64,000 bases of DNA from assembly GCA_002297365.1 (NCBI GenBank), contig DBKT01000012.1, positions 42,497 through 106,496 on the forward strand, given 5' to 3'. The DNA is from Caryophanales bacterium UBA743. GTDB taxonomy: Bacteria > Bacillota_I > Bacilli_A > RFN20 > CAG-826. Positions 16,756-25,331 of the stretch are shown here, piece after piece (position 1 is the stretch's first letter; every line of letters begins with the position of its first letter). The position numbers and the translations under genes were made by a program. The notes beneath the pieces were generated by a model. That model was not told the origin of the DNA and did not search any database. It saw only the letters and a program-made list of their open reading frames with translations.

Positions 16756-17481
16756 TTATTTCTTAGAGCGAGATGCAACAACACCGGAAATAAGAATAGC
16801 GGAGGCCACAGAGGCGTTTAAAGAATTCACGTGTCCAGACATTGGAATCTTAACGATGAAATCGGAGTTCTTCAAAACTAATTTAGAGATTCCAAAGCCT
16901 TCACTTCCCACCACAAGAGCGATTGGAGAGTCATAATCCACGTCAAGGTAGCTTTGTGTAGCGCTGCCATCAGAGGAGACAATCCAATAGCCATTGCGTT
17001 TTAATTTCTCTATGGCTTGATTGAGATTGGCCGTGACAGCAACCTTTACGTAATTGATGGCACCCGTTGAAACTTTGGCAACCGTTCCATTAAGAGGAAC
17101 TTCGCCATGTTTCTTCATGATGATGCCATCGACGCTAAAAGCATCGCATGTGCGGATTATGGCTCCGAGGTTATGGGGATCTTCTATTCCATCAAGAATA
17201 ACGATCAAAGGATACTTCTTTTCAGAAGGAATGCTTTGAAGAAGTTCTTCTAAGGAATAGCTCCTTATAGCTTCGCTTATGACGAGAAAACCCTGGTGGG
17301 AAGGATTTTTCGCCAAACCCGTTAACTCTTTTTCTTCTACGAATTTAACGGGTATTCCTTTTTTCCGAGCTATCGCCACAAGTTCATCTTTCTCAAGACG
17401 CTTTAAAGTAAATAAAGTTTTTCCATTATCGGCCTCGAGGGTCGCTCGGACGGCATTCTTACCGTAAACTTGTATATTCAT
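16756..17481 (-). CDS. rlmB: 23S rRNA 2'-O-ribose methyltransferase, RlmB/TrmH family
   Basis: 241 residues from the ATG at 17481 (AAGGTG upstream; an in-frame TTG at 17508 is less likely). SpoU/TrmH-type knotted methyltransferase: the N-terminal substrate-binding part begins IQVYGKNAV, motif 1 is ILDGIEDPHNLGAIIRTC, motif 2 VVGSEGFGIS, motif 3 IPMSGHVNSLNASVASAI. The family modifies G2251 of the peptidyl-transferase loop. It follows mgtC closely and is followed 9 nt later by sigH. Confidence 0.93.
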   Translation of the reverse strand: MNIQVYGKNAVRATLEADNGKTLFTLKRLEKDELVAIARKKGIPVKFVEEKELTGLAKNPSHQGFLVISEAIRSYSLEELLQSIPSEKKYPLIVILDGIEDPHNLGAIIRTCDAFSVDGIIMKKHGEVPLNGTVAKVSTGAINYVKVAVTANLNQAIEKLKRNGYWIVSSDGSATQSYLDVDYDSPIALVVGSEGFGISKLVLKNSDFIVKIPMSGHVNSLNASVASAILISGVVASRSKK

Positions 17482-17510
17482 TATATTTAACACCTTGTCA
17501 CTTTTCAATA

Positions 17511-18275
17511 TTAAGCTGTAACTTTTAATTCCAAAGGCTTCAAAGTGAAGCGAAGCTCATCCGTAAAGGAAGTCACGCTTTCTTTGGAAGCAAGAGCGCA
17601 GCGTAAAGTAATACGTATAGCAGAATTCTCTTGATAAGAGACAAGTTCCGTATACGTGTCGCGAATAGAAATGTTATAGCGGGCAGCAATCATGATGATT
17701 TCTTTCAAAGACGGCTTATCCGAAGGCAAGATAATCATCACACAAGGATTTTTGCCGGCAATCCATTTATCCACGCTATGAAGGACGATAAGAGAAACGA
17801 AGGCAAGAAGGAAGGATAGGGTGGCGAGAACGAAATTGCCACTTCCGCAAGCAAGACCAAGAGCCATAGAAACCCAGATGGTCGCAGCCGTAGTCAAGCC
17901 CTTGACGTCCAATCCGTTGTTCAAAATGGCGCCAGCGCCTAAGAAACCAACACCCGTGACAACTTGGGCGGCCAGACGGGAAGGATCCCTTGAACCGACC
18001 CAATTCCCAAAGCCATAAATGGAAACAATCATGATCAAATCGGAGCCGACGCCGACTAAAAGATGGGTTCTTAATCCAGCATCATGCCCTTTGTATTCCC
18101 TTTCAAAACCAATAAATCCAGAGAAAAGAGCTCCTAAGCCTAGCGAAAGAATCGTTAAAATCAGATTTCCCCATTCGGCGGGAATGACGCCGTTAAAGCC
18201 TGAATTAAAGAAATTGACGATTGTTGTGTCCCAAGTGTTCCAAGTCGGAACGGATGGTGAGGAATCTAGAAACAT
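17511..18275 (-). CDS. MgtC/SapB-family membrane protein
   Basis: 254 residues. After a polar N-terminus come four to five membrane segments with the family signature FIGFEREYKGHDAGLRTHLLVGVG and TGVGFLGAGAIL. A soluble C-terminal ACT-like domain follows from about residue 170. MgtC proteins influence F-type ATPase activity and magnesium or phosphate homeostasis in other bacteria; the function here is inferred. The gene occupies the site where Bacillus carries mrnC between cysS and rlmB. AAAGGAGC precedes the start. Confidence 0.9.
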   Translation of the reverse strand: MFLDSSPSVPTWNTWDTTIVNFFNSGFNGVIPAEWGNLILTILSLGLGALFSGFIGFEREYKGHDAGLRTHLLVGVGSDLIMIVSIYGFGNWVGSRDPSRLAAQVVTGVGFLGAGAILNNGLDVKGLTTAATIWVSMALGLACGSGNFVLATLSFLLAFVSLIVLHSVDKWIAGKNPCVMIILPSDKPSLKEIIMIAARYNISIRDTYTELVSYQENSAIRITLRCALASKESVTSFTDELRFTLKPLELKVTA

Positions 18276-18290
18276 GAACGCTCCTTTCTT

Positions 18291-19637
18291 TTAGAAGAGG
18301 TTTTTGGATAATAAAGTTTGGCGGATTTCGTCTGATTTGGCGAAGTCTTTATTTTTCTTGGCTTTATCATACTCTTCGTAGAGTTTTTTGTCTTCTGAAT
18401 TCAGGTGCGGGATATGCAAGCTTATCCCAAGAACATCGCAATAAGAGCGCACCTTCGCAAAGGAGTCGCTTAAAGCCTCATAATTGATTTCTTTAACTCT
18501 CCAAAGGCTATTTAAGGTCTTTATTTCTTCATAAAGGACGCTTAAAGCGTTTGGAGTATTCAAATCATCGCACAAGGCTTCAAGGAATTTGCGTTCATCG
18601 GATGGCTTTAAGGCATCGACGTCGATGTCTTTTCTTTCAAGAAGAATGGCGACCTTTTTCATCGCCGTCTCTATTTGGTTATATTTCGTTTGCGCTTCTT
18701 TTATCGTATCGGCGCTAAAGGAAGCGGGTGCCCGATAGTGCGAAGCAAGCAGCATCAAACGAAAAGGAATACCGCCATATTCTTTCACCACATCTTTCAT
18801 CAAAATAACGTTTCCTAAAGATTTGGACATCTTTTCGTTATTGATGTTAATGAAACCGTTATGCATCCAAAAATGGGCCAATTTATGGCCATCATGGGCT
18901 TTTGCTTGAGCCATTTCATTCTCATGGTGAGGGAATTTTAGGTCAAATCCGCCACCATGGATGTCGATGTATCCTTTTTGCTCGGGGAAAAGAGTATGAA
19001 TCATAACGCAGCATTCTGTATGCCATCCTGGGCGGCCTTTGCTCCAAGGTGTTTCCCATTGAATCCCCTCATCCGTCTTTTTCCAAAGAGCGAAATCCAC
19101 AGGATCTTTTTTCTTATCCCCTACCGCGATTCTTGCACCGTTTTCCAAATCTTCGATGGAATTTCCGGAAAGTTCTCCATAGTTGGGGATCTTCTTAACG
19201 CTCAAATAAACATCGCCATCGGAAACATAGGCATATCCCGTTTTCACCAAATCTTCCACATAGGAGATAATCTCTGGCATATAAACGGTCGGTGTCGGGG
19301 TGTAATCCGGTTGGAGAGCGCCCACTTCTTCGACCAAATGACGATACTCTTTAATGACGGATGTGGTTAATTCTTTTTCCGTGATACCTAGTTCTTTCGC
19401 ACGTTTGATAATTTTGTCGTCAACATCGGTGTAATTGGAAACAAAGGTCACTTGGTAGCCGATATGCATCAAAAGCCTTCGTAAAACGTCGAAGGTGATG
19501 ACAGGTCTAAAATTGCCGATATGAGGATCGTTATAAACCGTCGGTCCGCAACAGTAGATGGAGACCTTATTAGGAATTAGAGGAGTGAAAATTTCTTTTT
19601 TCATCCCCAATGAATTGAATAATTTGACTTCTTCCAT
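18291..19637 (-). CDS. cysS: Cysteine--tRNA ligase
   Basis: 448 residues, class I synthetase that charges tRNA-Cys. The active-site CGPTVYNDPHIGNFRP holds the HIGH-type motif and the first zinc ligand. Further zinc-site residues lie around WHTECCVMI and HHENEMAQ, and KMSKSLGN is the KMSKS loop. Length is normal for bacteria. It begins a transcript with mgtC, rlmB and sigH. AGGAGG lies 9 nt before the ATG. No T-box is seen in the short leader. Confidence 0.97.
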   Translation of the reverse strand: MEEVKLFNSLGMKKEIFTPLIPNKVSIYCCGPTVYNDPHIGNFRPVITFDVLRRLLMHIGYQVTFVSNYTDVDDKIIKRAKELGITEKELTTSVIKEYRHLVEEVGALQPDYTPTPTVYMPEIISYVEDLVKTGYAYVSDGDVYLSVKKIPNYGELSGNSIEDLENGARIAVGDKKKDPVDFALWKKTDEGIQWETPWSKGRPGWHTECCVMIHTLFPEQKGYIDIHGGGFDLKFPHHENEMAQAKAHDGHKLAHFWMHNGFININNEKMSKSLGNVILMKDVVKEYGGIPFRLMLLASHYRAPASFSADTIKEAQTKYNQIETAMKKVAILLERKDIDVDALKPSDERKFLEALCDDLNTPNALSVLYEEIKTLNSLWRVKEINYEALSDSFAKVRSYCDVLGISLHIPHLNSEDKKLYEEYDKAKKNKDFAKSDEIRQTLLSKNLF

Positions 19638-19663
19638 ATAAAAAGCCTCCTAAGCTTCGCCTC

Positions 19664-19692
19664 ATTTTATGCCTAGCCTAATAATTGAGCAA
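19664..19692 (-). promoter_or_regulatory. Promoter of the cysS transcription unit
   Basis: TTGCTC (19687-19692), 17 nt, TAAAAT (19664-19669) on the minus strand. The start is about 20 nt upstream of the cysS codon, leaving room for AGGAGG but not for a T-box. Confidence 0.65.
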
Positions 19693-19704
19693 GAAAAGAG
19701 GCTT

Positions 19705-20541
19705 CTAGCGTCCTTTCTTGAGCAAATAATTAAGGTAAAAAAGACCTGCCCCAATCAAAACGATGGATGGAGAATAGAAAGCGAAGCAGAAATTTGCCGT
19801 GCGGATGTCAATCAAAGCATAGGAATATCCAAACGCCGAAACGACAAGTCCGGCTAACGAAGCGAAGAAATTCATCACCGTCAAATAGAAAAAGATGTTT
19901 GATTTGTGAGAGAATCTCAGCTTCTCAAAGGAAAGCCAAAGCAAGCCAACGAGGGCTTCTAAAACGCCAAAAGCCAAAGCGATATCGGCAAAAATGCCAA
20001 TATAGCTTACAGAAACATTTTCCCCTTGCGTCAAAATGATGGAGAAAGGAAAAGAGTTCAATAAAGCGGTTCCTAACCCTAAGTAGCCAATATAGGCAGC
20101 AAGGAGATCGTTCCCTTTTCTTTTTTCCGTTTTCCAAACGTGCGTCCAAATCAGGGCTCGATAAAGAAGGCTCATCAACAAAAGGAGGGACAATAAAGCA
20201 GCCGGAAAGATTCTAAAGCGAGGATCTATTCCACTGGGCAATTGTCTGAAATAGGTGAGAATAGCAAAGCCAAAATAGAAAAATTCCGCTAAAGCGATGC
20301 AAACAGACAAAAGATGATAGATGAAGTCGTCTTTTTTGTAAAAATATTCCAAGGCGACATCCAAAAACAATAAGAGAATGGCAATCCCAAAAAACCCGCC
20401 CGCTTGGAGATATTCAAAACGGCTCGCATATTTGCTATCAAGATAAGCGAAGGAATATCCTAAGGAAGCAAGTCCTAAAAAGATAGAAGGCAATATCCTA
20501 AGCGGCAAAAGATGCTTTTTCGGAAAGGAATCATTTTCCAT
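19705..20541 (-). CDS. Polytopic membrane protein of unknown function
   Basis: 278 residues with about eight hydrophobic segments and short polar loops, ending in a basic KKGR tail. No conserved motif was recognised. It overlaps the upstream HAD phosphatase gene by 11 nt, so the two are translationally coupled. An intramembrane sensor or transporter role cannot be told from the sequence. Confidence 0.7.
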   Translation of the reverse strand: MENDSFPKKHLLPLRILPSIFLGLASLGYSFAYLDSKYASRFEYLQAGGFFGIAILLLFLDVALEYFYKKDDFIYHLLSVCIALAEFFYFGFAILTYFRQLPSGIDPRFRIFPAALLSLLLLMSLLYRALIWTHVWKTEKRKGNDLLAAYIGYLGLGTALLNSFPFSIILTQGENVSVSYIGIFADIALAFGVLEALVGLLWLSFEKLRFSHKSNIFFYLTVMNFFASLAGLVVSAFGYSYALIDIRTANFCFAFYSPSIVLIGAGLFYLNYLLKKGR

Positions 20542-21181
20542 AACTGTCTTCTAGCTCCTTTGGGGAACGGAAAAGGAAATCGGCTTTTTCTAAAAGCTCT
20601 GGCGTATAAAAGCCATACCCCCAGAGGCATAATGCGCTTTTTAAGAGGGCGTTTTTCCCAGTTTGAACATCCGTCTTAGAGTCGCCGACAAAGAGGGTTT
20701 CCTCTTTTTTAAGATGATATTTCTCTAAGAGATAATTCGGGATTCTTGGATCGGGTTTGACAGGCAATCCTTCGATTTGGCCGCACACTTCTTCGAAAAA
20801 GGACGGCCCATAGATTTTTTCCACGATGCGTTTCGCAAAAGCGTCCGGTTTATTCGTGCAGACGAATAGCCTTGCGCCTTTTTGTTTCATTCTTTCCAGG
20901 CTCTCTTTTAAGCAAGGGAAAAGAAAAGTGTGATCCTCTTGCTCTAAATGATATAGAGGAAGGTATTCTTTCTTTAAATTAGCGAATCTTTCTGGAGAGT
21001 CTTTTTCCTTCAACGCCCGGTGAACAAGCGTGTCCGCCCCTTCTCCAATCAAGTGTTTTGTTTCTTCCTTATCAAAAGAATAATCATAACCCGCTCTCTT
21101 TAGGGCAAGGTTAATCGCCAAACGGATCCCTTCTATGGTATCAAGCAAGGTTCCATCTAAATCAAAAATATAGTTTTTCAT
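20531..21181 (-). CDS. HAD-family phosphatase, phosphoglycolate phosphatase-like
   Basis: 216 residues. Motif I is FDLDGTLLDT (nucleophile Asp at 7, acid Asp at 9). Motif II is FVCTNKP, motif III includes the Lys of PVKPDPRI, and motif IV is FVGDSKTD. A helical cap lies between motif I and II (subclass IA), as in Gph/PgmB/YhaO-type enzymes. The substrate is uncertain: a 2-phosphoglycolate or small sugar phosphate. AGGGGT precedes the start, just after the rplQ terminator. Confidence 0.85.
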   Translation of the reverse strand: MKNYIFDLDGTLLDTIEGIRLAINLALKRAGYDYSFDKEETKHLIGEGADTLVHRALKEKDSPERFANLKKEYLPLYHLEQEDHTFLFPCLKESLERMKQKGARLFVCTNKPDAFAKRIVEKIYGPSFFEEVCGQIEGLPVKPDPRIPNYLLEKYHLKKEETLFVGDSKTDVQTGKNALLKSALCLWGYGFYTPELLEKADFLFRSPKELEDSYGK

Positions 21182-21213
21182 AATTGACCCCTATAAGGAT
21201 AAGGCAAAAAGAA

Positions 21214-21241
21214 AAAGAGACCAAGACAACTTGATCTCTTT
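21214..21241 (-). terminator. Terminator of the S10-spc-alpha superoperon
   Basis: AAAGAGATCAAG / CTTGGTCTCTTT stem (12 bp with one G-T pair, TTGT loop) followed by TTCTTTTTG on the minus strand, 15 nt after the rplQ stop. Confidence 0.85.
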
Positions 21242-21255
21242 GATTAGACTTCTGC

Positions 21256-21657
21256 TTAGTCAGCCCAGGTCACCATTTCGACTTCGGCATTGTCGCCCTT
21301 ACGGGCACCAAGCTTATAGACTTTGGTGTAACCGCCTTTGCGGTCTTTGAATTTAGGGCCAATTTCATTGAAGAGTTTGGTTAAGCTATCGACGCCTTTT
21401 GCGTCTTTGATGCCTTTGCGAAGGACTTTCTCACACTCTCTACGAGCAGAGAGATCGCCCGCTTTCGCATAGGTAACCATCTTATCGGCAAGCGAAATGA
21501 GTTCTGGAGTAACGCCAGAGGTCACGTTAACGTGGCCGCAAACGATTAACTCAGAGACGACATTACGAAGCATCGAATAGTTTTTCGAAGCGGTATAACC
21601 GGCTTTAAAGCGAACACCGGCCTTACCGTGAACATTTTTTCTTCCTTGTGCTGGCAT
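21256..21657 (-). CDS. rplQ: Ribosomal protein L17
   Basis: 133 residues; last gene of the long ribosomal superoperon. The family core RNVVSELIVCGHVNVTSGVTPEL and the C-terminal GGYTKVYKLGARKGDNAEV are recognisable. The usual N-terminal HR-rich start is altered (MPAQGRKNVHGKAGVRFKAG), so the beginning may be slightly divergent. It lies 2 nt after rpoA. Confidence 0.95.
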   Translation of the reverse strand: MPAQGRKNVHGKAGVRFKAGYTASKNYSMLRNVVSELIVCGHVNVTSGVTPELISLADKMVTYAKAGDLSARRECEKVLRKGIKDAKGVDSLTKLFNEIGPKFKDRKGGYTKVYKLGARKGDNAEVEMVTWAD

Positions 21658-21659
21658 AA

Positions 21660-22670
21660 TTATTCTCCTACATAGTCACGGAAGTGCAAACCCATTTGGG
21701 CAAGCTTCTCTTTGACTTCTTTAAGCGACTTCTTACCAAGATTACGGACCTTCATCATCTCATCTTCGCTCTTTTGAGTAAGTTCTAAGACGGTGGAAAT
21801 GCCCGCTCTCTTAAGGCAGTTATTGCTACGGACGCTAAGATCGAGTTCTTCGATAAGCATTCCTTGGTATTTGTTCTCTTCTGGCTTAACTTCTTCTTTT
21901 TCAAGCTTGAAGGTTTTGACCTTTTCGTCAAGCTCTGCAAATTTTTGGAAGTGAACCACTAAGAGTTGGGCTGCCATAGCGACAGCTTCATGAGGTCTGA
22001 CAGAACCATTAGTCGTGACTTCGAGAGTTAATTTGTCGAAGTGGGAATCGTGTTCGACACGAGTCGGCTCAACGCTATAAGCGACTTTCACGACTGGCGA
22101 ATAGTTCGAATCGGTGGCAATGTAGCCTAATTGGTTGACGTTGCGTTCGACTTTGTTGGCGTCGGCGGTATAATAGCCTCTTCCTTCCCCAGCAAAGATT
22201 CTCATCTTGATGTGTCCTTCTTTTTCAACGTGAGCAATCTCAAGATCTTTGTTCACGATTTCAACAAGGGCAGGGCAAACGATATCTCCAGCCTTTAAGA
22301 CGCCAGGGCCTTGGAAGTCAACATCCAACTCCTTGGTCTCTTTTGGGTTATCCGTATCGATTTTTAAGATTAAGTCTTTGAGGTTAAGGATGATGGCGGT
22401 GACGTCCTCTTCCACTCCTGGAAGAGAAGAGAACTCATGGCGGACGCCGTCGATTTGCACAGCATAGACGCTGGCGCCAGGAAGGGCGCTCATCAAAACT
22501 CTACGGAGTGCGTTCCCGAGAGTGATTCCAAATCCTCTCTCGAGAGGTTTGATCGCGAAACGGGCATAATGTTCTTTTTCGTCATCAACTTCGACATTGA
22601 AATCGAAAGGAATGAACGGCTTTGGAAGAACAAGCTCTTCGTTTGTTTGATCGATATTGTTATTAGCCAT
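21660..22670 (-). CDS. rpoA: RNA polymerase subunit alpha
   Basis: 336 residues. The N-terminal dimerisation domain shows RFAIKPLERGFGITLGNALRR and LMSALPGASVYAVQIDGV. After a linker the C-terminal domain (about residues 265-330; LSVRSNNCLKRAGISTVLEL, then RNLGKKSLKEVKEKL) binds UP elements and activators. The length is a little above the Bacillus protein because of the longer N-terminus and acidic linker. Confidence 0.98.
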   Translation of the reverse strand: MANNNIDQTNEELVLPKPFIPFDFNVEVDDEKEHYARFAIKPLERGFGITLGNALRRVLMSALPGASVYAVQIDGVRHEFSSLPGVEEDVTAIILNLKDLILKIDTDNPKETKELDVDFQGPGVLKAGDIVCPALVEIVNKDLEIAHVEKEGHIKMRIFAGEGRGYYTADANKVERNVNQLGYIATDSNYSPVVKVAYSVEPTRVEHDSHFDKLTLEVTTNGSVRPHEAVAMAAQLLVVHFQKFAELDEKVKTFKLEKEEVKPEENKYQGMLIEELDLSVRSNNCLKRAGISTVLELTQKSEDEMMKVRNLGKKSLKEVKEKLAQMGLHFRDYVGE

Positions 22671-22716
22671 TAATAATTTCCTCCTATATTTCCCTATTAG
22701 CCGAGAATGCTACAAA

Positions 22717-23124
22717 CTAGCCACGTGGTCTCTTTGGTGGACGGCAGCCGTTGTGTGGAATTGGAGTCGTATCAGAAATGGAGATAACTTGTAAGCCGAC
22801 ATTAGCGAGGGCTCTGACAGCGCTCTCTCTGCCTGGGCCTGGGCCTTTGACTTCGACATTGACTTGTCTTAAGCCTTGGTCGAATGCGGACTTGCCAGCT
22901 GCTTCAGCTGCTAATTGAGCAGCGAATGGAGTAGCTTTTTTAGCGCCTTTATAGCCTAATGCGCCAGCGCTAGACCATGCGATGACATTGCCTTGAAGAT
23001 CGGTGATGTTAACGATGGTGTTATTGAAAGAGGCATGAACGTGGACGGTGCCAACGGTGAAGTTTCTCTTAACTTTCTTCTTACGGGCAGAAGTTTTAAC
23101 GGTTTTCTTTGCAGTTGCAGCCAT
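22717..23124 (-). CDS. rpsK: Ribosomal protein S11
   Basis: 135 residues with a short basic N-terminal tail. The family core is clear: GTVHVHASFNNTIVNITD, GNVIAWSSAGALGYKGAKKA and the conserved end TPIPHNGCRPPKRPRG. Part of the 30S platform. Between rpsM and rpoA as usual. Confidence 0.97.
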   Translation of the reverse strand: MAATAKKTVKTSARKKKVKRNFTVGTVHVHASFNNTIVNITDLQGNVIAWSSAGALGYKGAKKATPFAAQLAAEAAGKSAFDQGLRQVNVEVKGPGPGRESAVRALANVGLQVISISDTTPIPHNGCRPPKRPRG

Positions 23125-23142
23125 TTTATTTCTCCTCCTTCA

Positions 23143-23517
23143 TTATTTCGTAGCCACTTTCTTATTGGCAATGGTCTTTCTCTTACCCTTACGGGTACGA
23201 GCATTGGTCTTTGTACGTTGTCCACGGACAGGAAGGCCCTTCTTATGACGGATGCCACGATAGCAGCCAATTTCGGTAAGACGCTTAATATTCATAGCGA
23301 CTTCACGACGGAGATCGCCTTCCGTCTTATATTTGGCGACTTCTCCTCTTAAAGCGACGAGCTGATCATCGGTTAAGTTCTTAACGCGGATGTCTTCGCT
23401 CACGCCTGCATCTTTGCAGATTTTTTTCGCGGTTGTGTCTCCGATTCCATAAATGTAGGTAAGAGAGATAACAACGCGTTTTTCACTTGGGATATCAACC
23501 CCATCAATACGTGCCAT
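23143..23517 (-). CDS. rpsM: Ribosomal protein S13
   Basis: 124 residues. Starts MARIDGVDIPSEKRVVISLT and includes YIYGIGDTTAKKIC and GCYRGIRHKKGLPVRGQRTK, ending in a basic KK(V/A)TK tail that reaches the P-site tRNA. 18 nt separate it from rpsK. Confidence 0.97.
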   Translation of the reverse strand: MARIDGVDIPSEKRVVISLTYIYGIGDTTAKKICKDAGVSEDIRVKNLTDDQLVALRGEVAKYKTEGDLRREVAMNIKRLTEIGCYRGIRHKKGLPVRGQRTKTNARTRKGKRKTIANKKVATK

Positions 23518-23537
23518 ATTTTGTGTAACTCCTTAAA

Positions 23538-23651
23538 TTAACCTTGTCTCTGCTTGTGCTTTGGGTTAGGGCAGATGCACATAACCACGCCATGGCGGCG
23601 AATAATTTTGCACTTATCGCAGATCGGTTTGACGGATGGTCTGACTTTCAT
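23538..23651 (-). CDS. rpmJ: Ribosomal protein L36
   Basis: A 37-codon gene read from the sequence. It begins MKVRPSVKPICDKCKIIRRH and ends ICPNPKHKQRQG. The CxxC...CxxxxH set is the zinc-binding (C+) form. It stands between infA and rpsM, its usual place. Confidence 0.96.
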   Translation of the reverse strand: MKVRPSVKPICDKCKIIRRHGVVMCICPNPKHKQRQG

Positions 23652-23689
23652 AGTATTTAAACTCCTTTTTGGGGAACTGTTGCCCCACG

Positions 23690-23911
23690 TCAATTTTTGA
23701 AACGGAATGTAATGCGCCCACGTGTTAAATCGTAAGGAGAGAATTGGACGGTGACTCTATCACCCGGAAGGATTCGAATGTAATTCATGCGAATTTTTCC
23801 AGAAACGCAGGCCTGAACGACCGCCCCATTTTGTAATTGGACTTTGAAGTTCGCGTTAGGGAGGCATTCTAAGACCTTCGCTTCGACTTCAATGCAATCT
23901 TCTTTGCTCAA
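23690..23911 (-). CDS. infA: Translation initiation factor IF-1
   Basis: 73 residues, one OB-fold domain. MSKEDCIEVEAKVLECLPN and ISGKIRMNYIRILPGDRV-type blocks identify IF-1, which covers the 30S A site during initiation. It overlaps the end of map by 4 nt (ATGA-type coupling). Confidence 0.97.
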   Translation of the reverse strand: MSKEDCIEVEAKVLECLPNANFKVQLQNGAVVQACVSGKIRMNYIRILPGDRVTVQFSPYDLTRGRITFRFKN

Positions 23912-24675
23912 TGGATTTTTCCTCCTTGCTCTAAAGTTAAGACCTCGAAACCGTCTTTGGTAACGAGGATGGTGTTCTCATAATGGGCACTGGGTTTCCC
24001 GTCTTTAGAAACGGTAGTCCAGCCATCCTTCATGGTTCTAAGCTTGTTAGAACCTTCAAGAACCATTGGTTCAATCGCTAAGGTCATTCCTTCGCGAAGA
24101 ATTGGCCCTGTCCCTGCTTCGCCATAATCAGGGATATAAGGATCTTCATGCATCTCCCTTCCGATACCATGACCCGTGAATTCAAGCGGGACAGAATATC
24201 CGTTTGATTCTGCCGTAACTTGGATTTCGTGCGAGATATCGCCTAAATGGGCGCCTTCTTTGACTTTCTTTACCGCATTCCAGAAGCACTCTTCCGTCAC
24301 TTTGATAAGACGAAGTTTGCTTTCTGGGCAGATGCCGACGGCATAGGTTCGGCAAGCATCTCCGTTATATCCGTTTAAGAGAGATACGACGTCGAGGGAA
24401 ATAATGTCTCCATCCCGAAGAACACGTTTCGGGGAAGGAATGCCGTGCACAAGGACTTCGTTTACGCTTGTGCATATTGCGCCTGGGAATCCACAATAGC
24501 CTTTTTCAGCACTCACGCCTCCGCCTTCAAGAATGACTTTCTCAGCCATGTCCGCAAGGTATTGGGTGGTAACGCCAGGTTTGACGAGAGGTCCAACCAC
24601 TTCGAAGACCTTTGCCGTTAGGGCTCCAGCCTTCCTCATGAGCTCAATCTCTCTTGGGGATTTGATGATGATCAT
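23908..24675 (-). CDS. map: Methionine aminopeptidase, type I
   Basis: 255 residues. Removes the initiator methionine of nascent proteins. Two-metal ligands are visible in SLDVVSLLNGYNGDACR (two Asp), EFTGHGIGREMHEDP (His), and EPMVLEG / HYENTILV (two Glu). Starts directly after the adk stop and overlaps infA by 4 nt, forming an adk-map-infA block. Confidence 0.97.
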   Translation of the reverse strand: MIIIKSPREIELMRKAGALTAKVFEVVGPLVKPGVTTQYLADMAEKVILEGGGVSAEKGYCGFPGAICTSVNEVLVHGIPSPKRVLRDGDIISLDVVSLLNGYNGDACRTYAVGICPESKLRLIKVTEECFWNAVKKVKEGAHLGDISHEIQVTAESNGYSVPLEFTGHGIGREMHEDPYIPDYGEAGTGPILREGMTLAIEPMVLEGSNKLRTMKDGWTTVSKDGKPSAHYENTILVTKDGFEVLTLEQGGKIH

Positions 24676-25329
24676 CTATTTCAATCTCCCTAAGAAGTCC
24701 TGAATGGATTTCTTGGTTGATTCGAGTCCGGTCGAAGAATCGAACTCGTGGAGTAAGCCCTTCTTCTCATAGAAATCAAGAAGAGGAGCGGTGCTCTTAT
24801 AATAATTAGCGAGGCGAATCTTGAATGATTCCTCGTTATCGTCCTTCCTTTGCACAAGTTGGCTTCCGCAAAGATCGCAGACGCCTTCTTTTTTTGGCTT
24901 AAGGCTGACGATGTTGTAACTAGCGCCGCAATTTGGGCAAACGCGTCTTGTGACAATACGGCCGATTAAGAGGTCATCTGGACAAGAGACATTCAAGACA
25001 AGATTTGGAGCGCGTCCAATCTCTTTTCCCATTTTGTCGAACGCTTCAGCTTGGGCGATCGTGCGTGGAAAGCCATCAAGAAGATAGCCATTCGCACAAT
25101 CCGGTTTGGATAAACGCTCTTTCACGAGGGCGCAAGTGAGTTCATCGCTCACAAGGTCCCCGCGATTCACGATGTCTTTGATTTTGTTGCCAAGTTCGCT
25201 ACCAGAACTCATGGCTTCACGAAACATATCCCCAGTGGAAATGTGAGGGATGCCATAATCCTTCGCAATCCAAGTAGCATGTGTTCCTTTGCCCGCACCG
25301 GGCGGGCCCATGAGAATGATATTAAGCAT
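24676..25329 (-). CDS. adk: Adenylate kinase, zinc-lid type
   Basis: 217 residues; interconverts ATP + AMP and 2 ADP. P-loop MGPPGAGKGTHA near the start, GYLLDGFPRT, and a lid with CPNCG and CDLCG, the four-cysteine zinc site of Gram-positive enzymes. The stop of adk and the start of map are adjacent without gap. Confidence 0.97.
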   Translation of the reverse strand: MLNIILMGPPGAGKGTHATWIAKDYGIPHISTGDMFREAMSSGSELGNKIKDIVNRGDLVSDELTCALVKERLSKPDCANGYLLDGFPRTIAQAEAFDKMGKEIGRAPNLVLNVSCPDDLLIGRIVTRRVCPNCGASYNIVSLKPKKEGVCDLCGSQLVQRKDDNEESFKIRLANYYKSTAPLLDFYEKKGLLHEFDSSTGLESTKKSIQDFLGRLK

Positions 25330-25331
25330 AA

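Noticed and set aside
19638..19700. T-box leader of cysS
   Set aside because: The predicted leader is only about 20-30 nt; no specifier loop, T-box sequence or terminator is present. The same holds for trpS.
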